Shown here: in pieces, positions 44,501 to 55,110 of the stretch | Numbering within the stretch: position 1 is the stretch's first letter | How the letters are laid out: every line of letters starts with the position of its first letter | From: Cycas panzhihuaensis | Taxonomy: Eukaryota > Cycadophyta | DNA length: 64,000 nucleotides | Assembly: GCA_023213395.1 (NCBI GenBank) | Contig: CM041465.1 | Location: 85,877,741 to 85,941,740 of the forward strand | Direction of reading: 5' to 3' | Notes under the pieces: model-generated | What the model saw: only the letters and a program-made list of their open reading frames with translations | What the model was told of the DNA's origin: nothing | Databases searched by the model: none | Made by a program: the position numbers and the translations under genes

Positions 44501-45290
44501 CAGTCTCCACGATAAATGAAACCCTAATGAATCACTAGTCATTTCGAAGCTCTCTGAGTCAACTTCGTATTGGATTCAATGGTTTGAATTTTTTATACTC
44601 TGATAAAGAGATCTCCCTCCTAGAAGCTTGGCTATTTTGTTGGGAGTAAAACCCCACTACCCCTTCTCTCATTTAATTATTTTGGCTTCTTTTTTCATCA
44701 TATTTTTTGTGTGACATGGGTGAAGGTCTAATACAAGATAGACCAAGTAAGTTTAGTCTAATTTTAAGCATTTCTTAGGCTGTATGGTCTCCATTAAGGC
44801 GTATGACCTCCATGGGATCCAAAGCTTCATTCTCTACATATAAGCATTTGTTTGTCACAAAATTTGACAGAAATCTTACCATCAACTATATCGAGCTACT
44901 CCTCTAGTTTCGTCAGATTTCGTTTCTCCATTAGTGAGATCTAACCTACTGAAGTTTTCCCTCCAAGTGCATCCTTCCATTGACATATTTTTTTTATATT
45001 TTATATAAAAAAATGTATTTTTTTGAAAGATTTTTCATTGATCTACCTCTATAGACCCTCTGTACCTATATCTGATTAGTTTTTGAAGGTGTTTAATCAT
45101 TTCTTAGACCGAAAAAATATTTTTTCATTTTACATTTATTTTTTAAGTTTATTTTTTGGGTGACTTGATACCCTCAATTTGGCAAGTTTGTGCAGCAAAT
45201 CCAGCACTCCAAACCCCTGCAAGTGACTACTCATTGTGATCCTTATTGAGCCAGCGAGCTAGTGGAAGAAATTGTTTGTGATTTCATTGA
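44501..45290 (+). other. X leader resumed after Y
   Basis: Mixed composition with no frame that I recognise. It may include degraded cargo (44500-44960 has less AT bias than the true leader). Confidence 0.4.
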
Positions 45291-45299
45291 CTGTACAGT

Positions 45300-45905
45300 G
45301 AGATATTTAGTTTTAAATGACTGTTACTCCATTTGGCTCCCACTCGGTCTGCAGTCTCGCTCTCAGCGCACAAGCAATGGATCAGCCTGAAACTTTACCA
45401 ACTCCTTACTACCCAAGACACCTTGTTGCCTATCAAATTTCACCTCGTTTTATGGCTTGTAGAGTGAGATCCAACCTCGGCTCCATTTTCTCAGGTTTTT
45501 TATCAACTTTTCATTGTTTTTAAAAAAAAAATTAAAATTTTTTTATAAAATCCAGATCTCTCTACTCAGGCACCCCTAATAGAGTTCCTCTGGCTCAGAT
45601 CTAGAGCTTACACAAGTAATTTCATCTTATTTCTGATGTTGTACCCTCTATTCAGCCGCTATCCACATCTTCATTCATACTATTTATATCTCTTTTTAAT
45701 CATCTTTTGTATGCATTTCTTGGTCCGATCTAAGTATAGATCGGTGGCGTCTCAACCTACGTCTCTACCCAAGTGTGATTTAATCAAATTGATCGACTTC
45801 TTATGCACAGTTTTGCCTCTATATCAATGCGCAGGTCGCATTCTTCAATTTTTTGTTTTCAACGTTACAAACAATGAAATTAATCTTTACAAAGTTTATT
45901 TTTAA
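45300..45905 (-). other. X cargo: unidentified exon-like pieces
   Basis: On the minus strand, EVKFDRQQGVLGSKELVKF then QADPLLVR (about 45455-45370) reads like a real protein segment; I cannot name it. On the plus strand 45730-45830 also gives a coherent stretch (ASQPTSLPKCDLIKLIDFL). The position relative to motif H and block R matches the cargo of C2 and Y. Confidence 0.4.
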
Positions 45906-45965
45906 TTAAATTATATTTTATAACTTTTCAAATTCGTGTATAAGGCCTAAGAGCCCTCAAGATGC

Positions 45966-46023
45966 TAGCCCCTGATCACACCAGCCCATGTGACCCATAG
46001 CTTGTTTATTAAAAAGGGCTTGC
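45966..46023 (+). promoter_or_regulatory. Conserved leader motif H (X copy)
   Basis: TAGCCCCTGATCA ... AGCCCATGTGACCC ... AAAGGGCTTGC. It contains the CCATGTGA centre and the outer complementary arms, as in C1 and C2. Confidence 0.62.
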
Positions 46024-46089
46024 TTAAGTTTATAAACACTTTCCCTTTTATTTTTTTAATTTTTCCTTAATACATAGGGTTCCTGACTC

Positions 46090-46500
46090 TTTTTTGTGAT
46101 ATCCTTTTATTGGGGTATCGGTTTCTCATGAAACCTATCCCGTTGAGTCTAGAATTTTATGGGTTATAGTTTAGACTAAATATTTGTTACCTTTATAGTT
46201 GGTTTAATCTATTTTTAATAAGGTAAACTCAATCATTTTTTTTTCTAAAGCTTTTTTGAGCTATTATCACAAAATCCCTTCTTTATAAATTTATACTTTA
46301 TCATCGAGAGATCATTTTTTGCCTGGATCTACTCTGCAGCAATTTATTTTCAACAAACTTCATCACTGTCTGCTTATTTTATTTTTTAGAATTTGATTTA
46401 ATCGTTATTTTAATCAGTGAACGTGACACTTTAGTATTTTTTAACATATTTATATAAAAAGTACTACTTACATTTTCAGTTGTATCTCCTCAACCAGAAA
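46090..46500 (+). repeat. Conserved leader block R (X copy)
   Basis: GGTATCGGTTTCTCATGAAAC then CTATCCCGTTGAGTCTA, ending near GTGACACTTTAGTATTTTTTA. Aligns with Y and C2 copies. Confidence 0.82.
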
Positions 46501-47201
46501 TTGGAATCCTGATTCAGAGAACTACTGCCTGAATCTTGATTCTGAGAACTACTGCCTGAAGGTATTTTTTTCTTAATTTTACTACTTATCTTGCAGGTTT
46601 GAGTAAGTCAAAGTTGACCTTGTTTGTATTGCTTATTTTATTAACCTTAGAATAATAATTTTAACGGTTTCTTTAATATCTTCAGCTTCATAGCTCATAA
46701 TTGAGTACAGTCTAATTCTGGTAAAATATTTTTTAGAGATCTATAGTTTTAAGTTATTTTTATTTCATTTTGAGTCTATTTTACAAGTGCTCTAAGCTAT
46801 CAAAACTAAAGTTACTTTCAAGTCTTGGTTAGACTTTTTTAAAGCTTTTTTAGCTATATTTTCTTCTCATTTCGAATATACTTTACTTGATATTTACATA
46901 TTATTAATCATTAATTAGACTTGCTGGTATTCATTAAGATTTTAAGGGATTATGTAGCTCATATAACATATTTTTGGGTCTCTAGAGCAAAAGGAGCCCC
47001 TTTCTTATTCATTTCAACAATCAGGTATTTCTTGCCATAGTTACTTCACTTTTATCAAATTTAATCATATTTAAAGTACTTTTGAGTTTGATTTAAAATT
47101 TATTTATACCCTTTTATGATTATTAAAAGATTTTTGACCCCCATTCATTCTCAAAACAATCTGATTTTAAACAACTTGATTATAAGAACTTGATTGGTTG
47201 T
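46501..47201 (+). other. X leader up to the Z insertion
   Basis: AT-rich. Contains a short tandem duplication (CCTGATTCAGAGAACTACTG-type text repeated at 46506-46558). It ends with GTTGT, the Z target site (47197-47201). Confidence 0.6.
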
Positions 47202-48914
47202 TGAAACGCTCTCCGCGGGGCAATGATCCAACGCCTAGCGGGAAGGGCATAAAACAATACGCTAAGCAGGCTAAATAGCGAGGATCATACCTGCAGACGT
47301 CCGCAGGCCGGAGCTTGCACGGATCGCAAGGTGCCCGTTGCTGTGCAGCCGCAAGATGAGGCCTTCCTACCCTTCCGGATGGTCGGAAGGAAAAGAATCA
47401 AGACGTCACTACTTCTCAAGGCAATGAGAAGGCGGCGAGGGCAACCAACCAAAAGTGTAAAGAATACGGTAGAATGCGTGGGGATACAACGTAAACAAGT
47501 CTTCTATTCCTATGTTATGCAATGTAAAGAAATAGTACGAGCAAGCTTAATACACAATAAAAGGTTGTTTTCTTCTTTCCTTTATGTTCTTTTATCTATA
47601 ACAGTAAATGCAAAGAAACATAAAAGCATAAAGAAAATATGAAAGGTATGCGAAGAATACCTGGATCCAGCGTTCGAACCAAGCGGATTTCCTCATTGGT
47701 TGCGCCCTTTCCTCCTCCGCATGCAACGTCGATCGCAGACAACAAAGGGGGTGCACTTACCTCCCCAAAAGCATGCAAGGACTAAATGAAATGAAGGAAA
47801 CGAAAGCAAAGCTCAACCGAAAAGGGAGAAGAAATACCATATGGGGGCCGACCGGCAACGCAGGTCGATCTCGCAATGATTCCTCCAACGCAATCCTTGG
47901 CTACTTGAGCAAAGAAGACAAGCAAAGTCTAAAGGGTTTTTAGTGTCCTTGCAGAGAATGGAAGGAGGAAGCCCGCAAGATGGGAGCTAGAAGTTGTCCT
48001 TGAGTAGTCTTTTTGTGAAGAAGTGCCTTGAACTTTGAGTATTTGTGAGAGAAGGTGAAGCTTGTGGTGGAGAAACGAGGGGGCAAAGAATGGCCCCACA
48101 ACTCCACCGGTAATGGCCCACTTCACCTGTCCCAACTTTGTAGAAGAAGTTCTCTTGTTCAACGCTTTGCTTTGTTTTTTGTGAAGAAGTTGCTCTAGAA
48201 AACTTAAAAATGAAGTGAAGAATGAAGCAAATGAGTAAGAAAAGGCTTTTATGCCTTGGGCATAGCAAGTGAACATTGGGGCCTTGGGGCACCTCCAATC
48301 AGACGGAGAGCCACGCCAGCCCGTGAAAAACGTGGCCATCGTCGTGGTTTCTTTTTTAAATTTTAAAGTGTATCATGGTAAACTTCATGCAGCAAATCAG
48401 AAACATGCCGCTTAGTTTACCGCAGATCAAATTAATTTAAAAAAAAGAAAATACAACATAAAAGTCATAAAAATCAGCTCTTTAAGGTAAGAACAAGGGC
48501 TACACATGAATTAAATCGCTGTGGAAGGTCCAGGCAGTGGGCAAACACCCAAAACGATGCAAAGAGCCCTAACTAAGAGTTAAACCGGGCTTAGGAAGGG
48601 TTCGTAACATCAGTGGCACGTGGTAACACGAATAAACAAGCTGGCAAAAGCATCCCAAAAGACCATGGAGACATCGTGAGTGGTCAGAGATTACGGTGTC
48701 GATCCGCTTATGGATGCCCTCCGTGAGTCGTCATAGGCTAAGGGTGCCGTTAGCACATGCATTATGAACAGTAATCAAACAAATGCATGTAGGCGTACAT
48801 GTCAATCAAACTATTCTGAATTCCCTTAGCAACCATAAGTAAGAAAAGTAAGAACATATACCTGCACAAACCTGTGTCGATGCATCCCGAGTCCATTCCC
48901 ACTAGCCGGAAACA
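47202..48914 (-). repeat. Z 3' LTR (left)
   Basis: 1713 bp, TGAAACGCTCTCC to GGAAACA on the plus strand. It lacks 724 bp present in the other LTR (60701-61424); the junction is near 47895. ORFs inside it are chance. An inverted pair GGTAAACT/AGTTTACC lies at 48378-48424. Confidence 0.94.
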
Positions 48915-49009
48915 TCGCCTCGCGCAGAGCCTCACTGCTCGGAAGCGTAATGTGATGGCGAATGCTGGCAATCAAGAAACATGAGTAGCACATGCATATA
49001 TATATATAA

Positions 49010-49660
49010 GAGCAATCAAGAGCAGCACGTGATCCAAGGGCGTAGGCAAGTGTCGTGGCGGAACGCGTGGACAAGGGAGACAGAGACGAGGACAACGTAG
49101 GGCCGCCACGCTGCCCAGGCATCGACCAACCGGAATAAGCAAGTGAAAGGACGCCTGCTGTCAAGCGCAACGTGAAGTGAGAGGCATCCAAAGAAAGTAA
49201 AACAAGTACAGCCTAATCGATAACAACCGAAAACTTGGGCACGGGCCGCTGCAAGTCTCGTGGCGATCCTCAAGAAGAGGAGGCGACGCTCAAGGATGAG
49301 GCGACGAGGCCGTACCTCAAAGATTGAGGTGCCTAGGGATATGCTAAATATCCACCGACGAGAAACGAGCTGTAAGGGACCGCGGCAGACGCGAGGGTTC
49401 TCGTGTGAGGCACCGCACTGTAAACCCGGGTGAGATGGGACACCACGACCGAGAATCGCAAAACAACACAATGGAACCGCGATGAAAGCAAAGAGCATTT
49501 GGAGGGCCTCAATAACGGCCGTGTACTCGCCGTTATTGGTGGCCTCAGGAAGAAAGACCCGAGCGCAGTAGTCGTCCTGAGGGGCTACTTGAGGATCCAT
49601 GCACGCATGAGGGTCCGGGTTGCCGCGATTTACTCCAAGGTGAAAATAAGGAGAGACATG
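49010..49660 (-). pseudogene. Z second RNase H-like domain (aRNH type), distal to integrase
   Basis: Minus strand: YFHLGVNRGNPDP (about 49654-49616) matches the FxDGxxRGNPGPA opening of RVT_3-type RNase H, though the first Asp is not readable. VFLPEATNNGEYTAVIEALQ (about 49560-49500) is the EATNNxAEYxALIxALQ segment with its catalytic Glu. Further on, frames shift and ALDSRRPFT marks the usual end of the domain. In Tat elements such an extra RNase H is known next to the RT-RNase H; here it lies after integrase and beyond the antisense unit. Broken by frameshifts. Confidence 0.72.
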
Positions 49661-50122
49661 ACTTGATGCTAAGCTTTAGTAATAAAACACCAATAGTAAT
49701 AAAGGCAACAGAGACTCGAATAACACACGCGAAGGGCCGCGAAGGGTAGGAGGACCTAGCAATGAGGCTACCCGAGAACGAGAGCAAGTCATCGTATACC
49801 GATCGGGAGTGAGCGGAAAAGGCGCGGAGTCTCCAAAGTTGCTTTGGAAGCAAAACATGCCCCGAGAGCGAAAAGGATCAAGAATGAGTCCAGAGCTACG
49901 AACGAGCCAAACGAGTATAAACTTCCTGCACGCACGGAGCGACGCAAAACGGCCCTCCAAAAGCGCAAACATGAAGCGCCATAAATGCCCTCGCACGGGA
50001 AGCAAGAAGGGCCCATGGAGCACGATGGGCGGCAGGCCGAAGGAAAGGTGACCAGTGACGAGACGGTCCCAACGACCGCCACGGCTAAAACGGAAGAAGT
50101 GCCCATCTGGCCCCCGCCCCGC

Positions 50123-50132
50123 CTATATAAGG
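50123..50132 (+). promoter_or_regulatory. Candidate TATA box of an antisense unit in Z
   Basis: CTATATAAGG, preceded by a C-rich stretch (GGCCCCCGCCCCGC), reads on the plus strand, opposite to Z. It precedes a GC-rich leader-like stretch. Confidence 0.5.
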
Positions 50133-50534
50133 AAAATCAATGAAAACCGGATTCATTTTCACCGGCCTCGCATTTGAAACTAGAGCCTTTTCCTTACGAC
50201 GCCGAGCGCCACCCGATTTCGAGGCACGAGGACGATCCGACCGGATTCGAGCGAGGGACAACGCCACGATCCCGAGACGCTATGGCGATCAGACCGGACC
50301 CAGTGAGTGGATCCAACGATATCCTAGTCATTTCAAAGCTTAAAGTTTATTGCTTTTTTAATTAATTTTAATGCATTTTGCGCCCCTCATGGGCAATTAG
50401 AGGCCTCTCGGAGTCCGAAACGGACCCGGAAAGAGGCGGGGACCTGGGCATTAGCCTGTCCCTGGGTTCTATGGGTCCACCACAAAAAAATTTGATTTTC
50501 CGGGCCAAAAACCCCCTTTTTAGAGGGGTCGCCG

Positions 50535-50631
50535 GCGGTACCGCGTCAAAGATTGCGGTACCGCGATCTTGGCCGCGGGATCGCAGAAACGCCGCGGGGC
50601 CCGCCCCAAACTTAGCGGTACCGCTAAGTTT
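50535..50631 (+). promoter_or_regulatory. Three GCGGTACCGC palindromes
   Basis: The 10-bp palindrome GCGGTACCGC occurs at 50535, 50555 and 50615, spacings of 20 and 60 bp. The third copy extends to a perfect 24-bp palindrome (50608-50631, core CTTAGCGGTACCGCTAAG); the second extends to about 20 bp with one mismatch. The spacing in multiples of about two helical turns suggests a set of protein-binding sites. Function not known. Confidence 0.85.
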
Positions 50632-50815
50632 AGGAAGACGCAGTGAAAGTTGGAAAACAAAGAACGGGGGCCCCAAAGCAGCTCCCGAACTCAGGAAAAA
50701 TAATTGGCGAGATAGCTAGGAGCCTAGGTGACCGCTGGGAGACTAACTTCGGCTGATTTTCAAGTTGCGTGCCACTGTGGTGGATAATCATGAATGCTCA
50801 AGATGCCCATCTTGA

Positions 50816-52640
50816 GTTGGATGGAGATGTCGACCGAGGAGGATAGGGCGCCTCAAGAGATGCTACTGCATAAGGCCCTCAAGACCCCCTCGCAGACGGA
50901 TCGAGACTCCTAAGGACATAGTGTCGACCGACAAAGTGAGGCACGATTCCACTTACCGCAGATTGAGACGCCACCATTACTCCGCAGGACGCCGACGGAT
51001 CCTCGGGAGTGCCGGCGACGGGAGACCCGTGGAGGTCGAGGACGCCGCCAAGACCGAGGCAAAGACACACGAGGCGCCTGGCCTCACTTGGGAACCAGAT
51101 GGCGTGGAGGGGAGCTCCTCCGCAGGCCCTTCGGCTGTCGATTCCTCGCGAGGAAACTTATTTTACTATGCATTCTGCTCCGATCTCCCTAAATGTAACT
51201 ACAGAGAGATCCCGGGGATGGTGGACGCAAAGACGCCTGTGAGGCCTACGAGAGGATGGATTGGGCGACTTAGGCGCGAACCTCGCCGCTCAACTAGACG
51301 CTATCGTGAGGTCAGCAGGAGGACTCTCATACAAAGACGCTGTCGCAGTGCTGGTTTTTCGATCATTTTGTGGCAGTGGCACCAGCAGGGGGACCGTTCC
51401 CCATAGCGAGGTGGGCCCCGATGGTCCACAGGTGGCAGACGAGGTTCAGAGGGACAGAGGATCAGCCTCATGTCCGCCGGCCGGCCGCCGCGACATCACT
51501 GACCTCCTCACCCCGACTGCATCACGTGGCATCCACATGTATGTGAGGTGGGCGAGCGATGACCCAGCAGGAGGAGGAGGAGCACCCATCGAGATGCCGA
51601 CGACGGGACGATGACGCGATGATGGGAGAGATGGGCAGCCCACCACCACCGTGGGACGCAGCAGACCATCCGGAGTCGCTGCAGGAGGGGCAGCCCATCA
51701 GAGTCATGCGAGACCAGCAGGCAAGCAGGGACCAAGGGCCTGTGCCCGGATCGTGAGGAGCTCCGGAGGGGCGAGGGTCGAGCCAGTCCCTACTAGAGAT
51801 GAGGCAGAGGCAGAGGACGTGTCTGAGGATGAGGCACCAAAGAAGCTGGGAGCCAGAGAGGGGGATGTCGCCGAGCAGTAGGGACCGGCCACAAAGCAGT
51901 GAGACCTAATCGCTTCCTTAGTCGCTTGACATCTAGATGTAGCTTTGATTTCGCTTTTCTTATACACGCATTGAGGGTACACACCGACACATGGCATGTT
52001 GCATCAAGCGGTGTAGTGAGGCACAGAGGCTAGTCGAGGTCGCGTGAGAGAGTTGTTCCCTCAGTTCACGCAGAGGGCAACCGCCCATCCAGTGTAAGAT
52101 GCGCCAGATCGACAGAGCCTATATGCAGCGTCACCCCACCGTGAGAGTACGAGACATCCGGGTTGCAGAGACCTGTGAGCACGTGGCATTCCGGGCAACA
52201 GCCGAGAGCTCGACGCGACTGTGGGCGAACGAGATGAGCTACGAGGACAGAGCCGAGCGGCCAGAGGGGACACAGATCAAGACTCGCCTCGCGGTCCCAG
52301 AGGAGCGCCTTAAGGCCGAGGATAGGGCGAGAGTCGCCGAGGAGGGACTCGAGGCGAGAGGGACCGCATCCAGTGTCCGCCACGACCACCGGTGGCACAG
52401 ATGGTCTCGAGGTCGAGCCGAGCCGACACATACACACACCTGGCCACGACCCCGAGACGGCCTCGGACGAGGAGAGCGAGGCAGTGCAGCCATGAGGCCT
52501 GGAGGAGCCTCGCAGGATGTGGTCCCTGTAGGGATCACATGCATCGGGACGGAACCCCGGATCGTGATGAAGCAGAGACCGGGGACGATATGTATGATTT
52601 TATGGAAAGCACGGGCCTGTGGGGTCATATGTAGGCTCAC
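50816..52640 (+). other. Z antisense ORF region, frameshifted
   Basis: GC-rich plus-strand sequence with overlapping open frames: 50921-51406, 51261-51614, 51651-51881, 52099-52644. The last has a charged, coiled-coil-like stretch (SYEDRAERPEGTQIKTRLA, EERLKAEDRARVAEEGLEA) and ends GDDMYDFMESTGLWGHM in an alternative frame. Antisense ORFs between integrase and the 3' LTR are known in several Tat elements, often of unknown function. I see no plant-mobile-domain motif or other named family. The true frame cannot be fixed because of indels. Confidence 0.55.
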
Positions 52641-52965
52641 ATGATTGTACCTCCCCTGCAAGGATCCCAGCTTCCCACATACACGATGTACTATGACATT
52701 TTGATATATATACACATGGGGTGATTGGAACCCCACTTTTGACATGAAATGGCGTGTATCATGTATGATAGAGGTAGCATGTATGATTTATTTTGTAAAC
52801 GAATGATTTTTGTATGTTTGCAAATGTAAATATGAAAATATGCAAGTATGTGAATGTGTAAATGTATATGTTTTGTTGTGAAGTTTTGTAAATATGCAGG
52901 TTTTCGTTGTAGATATTTGTTGTAAATATTTTGTTGTAATATGCATGTGTTTCCTTCCATGTATG
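52641..52965 (+). terminator. Candidate 3' UTR/polyadenylation region of the antisense unit
   Basis: A sudden AT-rich island in GC-rich Z, with repeated TGTAAATAT and TTGTTGTAATATG motifs on the plus strand, as in plant near-upstream and far-upstream poly(A) elements. It lies just after the antisense ORF region. Confidence 0.5.
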
Positions 52966-53227
52966 GTCAGACGCCTAACAGGGGCACACACAACCACCGT
53001 GAAACCGAGGTGATCGAGAGGTGTGAGGTTAGAGGATAGGGGCGACATGCACGCCCGCTGTGGGAGCATAGCGGAATATGCGAAGGAAACCACAAGCACG
53101 GAGGGGAGTAACGATACTCCCTGGGCCGCCCCTAGTTGGAGGATGCCCAAGTAGGAGGACAAAGGTTCCTAAGAGCATACGGAACGTTCCGCGGGAGGAA
53201 CCAGAAGCAAAACCGAAGAGAAATCCA

Positions 53228-53392
53228 CCTCAAACTGCCATCCCACCCGCAGTTGGGGAGAATGGAGACAACTCAAAATGGTAGTTTAAGCTCGTTTCGG
53301 AGCAAGGATCCATCTTAAATTGCCATTCAACCCATGGTTGGGAAGAATGAGAACAATCTGAGATGGTAGTTTAGGCTCGCTTTGAGCACGGT
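53228..53392 (+). repeat. Two-copy tandem repeat of about 83 bp
   Basis: The units starting CTCAAACTGCCATCCCACCC and CTTAAATTGCCATTCAACCC both run through GGGAGAATGxGAxCAA to ATGGTAGTTTAxGCTCG. Each unit has AACTGCCAT near its start and ATGGTAGTTT near its end, which can pair. It lies between integrase and the antisense unit. Confidence 0.85.
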
Positions 53393-54620
53393 GAGGAAAT
53401 CACGCCAGAACTTCTTGAGGAATTTCCCATTGACCGCTTTTTCAAACTCCAAGTCGCCCAAGGTGGCGATCCTATATACGCCTGCTGCCGAGGTCCGCCG
53501 AGAACGACGAAGGGACCTACCCACTTGGGCCCGAATTTGGCCAAGCGATCGTAGAGATATTCCAATTTGAGGACATGGTCCCTGTGACACAAAGGACGAG
53601 TACGGAGGCGCTTATCAGATGTCCTTTGAAGACGGGCCGAGGCAAGGTTCGCTGGTAAGCCGCTAAGCGCTTCTCATCCGTGGCTTCGAGGTCGAGGAGG
53701 CGAGCTCATGGTCAGACTCCTCATCGATGAGGCCTCAAGGGAAACCCAAGAGAAGGAATCTCCACTTCAACGGAGTATCGCCCGCCCGCACACTAACGAG
53801 AATGGGGTCATCCCAGCCATCCTGGACAGAGGTGCGATAGGCTGTGGCTGGGAGTCGGATGTGCCGCCTTTGAGACCGGGCAACGCTTTCAAAATGCCAA
53901 TGAGCGCTTTGTTGAAAGACTCGATTCGCTGGTTTGGGGTAATAAGGGACGACGCCTTATGCGAGATTTTGAACTTCTCACATAATTGGCCCATCTCCTT
54001 ATTACGTAAGGGAGTTCCATTATCCGTGATTAGAATGTCCGGGATCCCAAAGCGACAGATAATGTGCCGGTAGGCTAAAGTGGCTATCGCCTTGCTGTGG
54101 GTAGTGGATGTGGGGATTGCCTCCGCCCATTTAGTAAAGTACTTATGGCGCCGAATAAATTTATGCCGTATGAAGATGGCGATATAGCCCCAATGAGGTC
54201 CAAACCCCATCGCGAGAAGGGCCACGGAGACACGATAGGGTGTAACGCCTCGAGGGCACGTGGAGACGTTAGCGTGTTCCCCGACAACGCAAGATCTAAG
54301 GGCATGCATGGGCGCCCTTGAATAAGGACTACCAAGAGTAGCCCATACGAGGATCCTTTTGGGCCATGGATTGGCCCCCAAAGTGGCCCCCACAAATGCC
54401 ATGATGGCACTCATGAGTATTTGGTCCGCTTTTCGCCGAGCGACGCAATGGGGCGTAATCCCGCCGAAGATCTTTGTACAACACCCCGCTCACGAGGAGG
54501 TGTTGCTTAGCAAAGAGCGCCGGATGCGCCGACCCAACTTTGTTGCCGGCTTCGGTGATATTCCCGTGAGTCAAATATCGCACTATAAACACTGCATCAC
54601 TCGCCATTCCATGAGTGGGT
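53330..54620 (-). pseudogene. Z integrase with HHCC zinc finger
   Basis: Minus strand. Zinc finger: VHDGICGGHFGGQSMAQK-like text near 54420-54360 and SCVV(C)-x-x-HANV near 54290. Core: MGFGPHWGYIAIF/LIGAISP and YFTKWAEAIPTST (first Asp region), FGIPDILITDNGTPLRNKEM (about 54060-54000, second Asp), FKISHKASSLITPNQ and IESFNKALIGILKAL with the catalytic Glu. C-terminus: LAKFGPKWVGPFVV near 53550-53510. Several frameshifts, very few stops. Confidence 0.92.
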
Positions 54621-55110
54621 GAGGAAGAGCCTCGACGGCCATAATGGACTCGTCTCGGAAGGAGTCGCCAACAGAGCGCCGCCGCTGGGGAATAGCGGCG
54701 GCTAATCGCTCCGCCACTACCATCCCTTCTTTGACTTCCGTTAACGACCGCAAGTCGAATTTTGAAGCAGATTTGCCCAACGCCCCGCCCCACCACAACC
54801 GAACGGTGAGTAAGTAACGCAAGGGATCGATTGTACGATCACCTTAGTCAGATTGCCGAAAGGTGTAATGCCGAAATTTCTTGGTCGCGGACCAAGGAGA
54901 GGCATTCCTTTCTACGGAGGATAGTTCGATTCCAGTAACGAGAGTGCTACCGATGAAATAATGGCCCTTCTGCCTCGACCGCCCTCCCGTGCGCAGCATT
55001 GCGCCTGTGGACCTACCTGCTGTCGAGGTATAAAGGATGAAAGGCCTATCAAAGCGAAGAGGCGCCAACAGAGGGGCGAAATGAGTGCTTCCTCGAGCCC
55101 CACGAAGGCC
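54621..55110 (-). pseudogene. Z RNase H (gypsy type)
   Basis: Minus frames give APLRFDRPFILYTSTAGRS, TGAMLR, LLESNYPPVE, FATKKFRHY-like ATKKFRHYTFRQSD and RYLLTVRLWWGGALGKSASK. This is the RNase H that follows RT in gypsy elements. YTSTAGRS stands where the catalytic Asp is usually D-A-S; indels may hide it. A short linker (LTEVKEGMVVAERL) leads directly to the integrase zinc finger, so no second RNase H lies here. Confidence 0.85.

Noticed and set aside
47331-48339. Open frames inside the left Z LTR (47331-47642, 47929-48339 and others)
   Set aside because: They lie within an LTR, lack any domain, and the matching right LTR does not preserve the same frames. Treated as chance.
50378-50719. 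113-codon plus frame across the palindrome array
   Set aside because: Also open on the minus strand, contains the palindromes, and has no recognisable domain; more likely leader than protein.
50816-52640. Plant mobile domain (aminotransferase-like) in the Z antisense region
   Set aside because: Considered because such genes occur in plant transposons, but I could not find its conserved text in any frame. Left as unknown.
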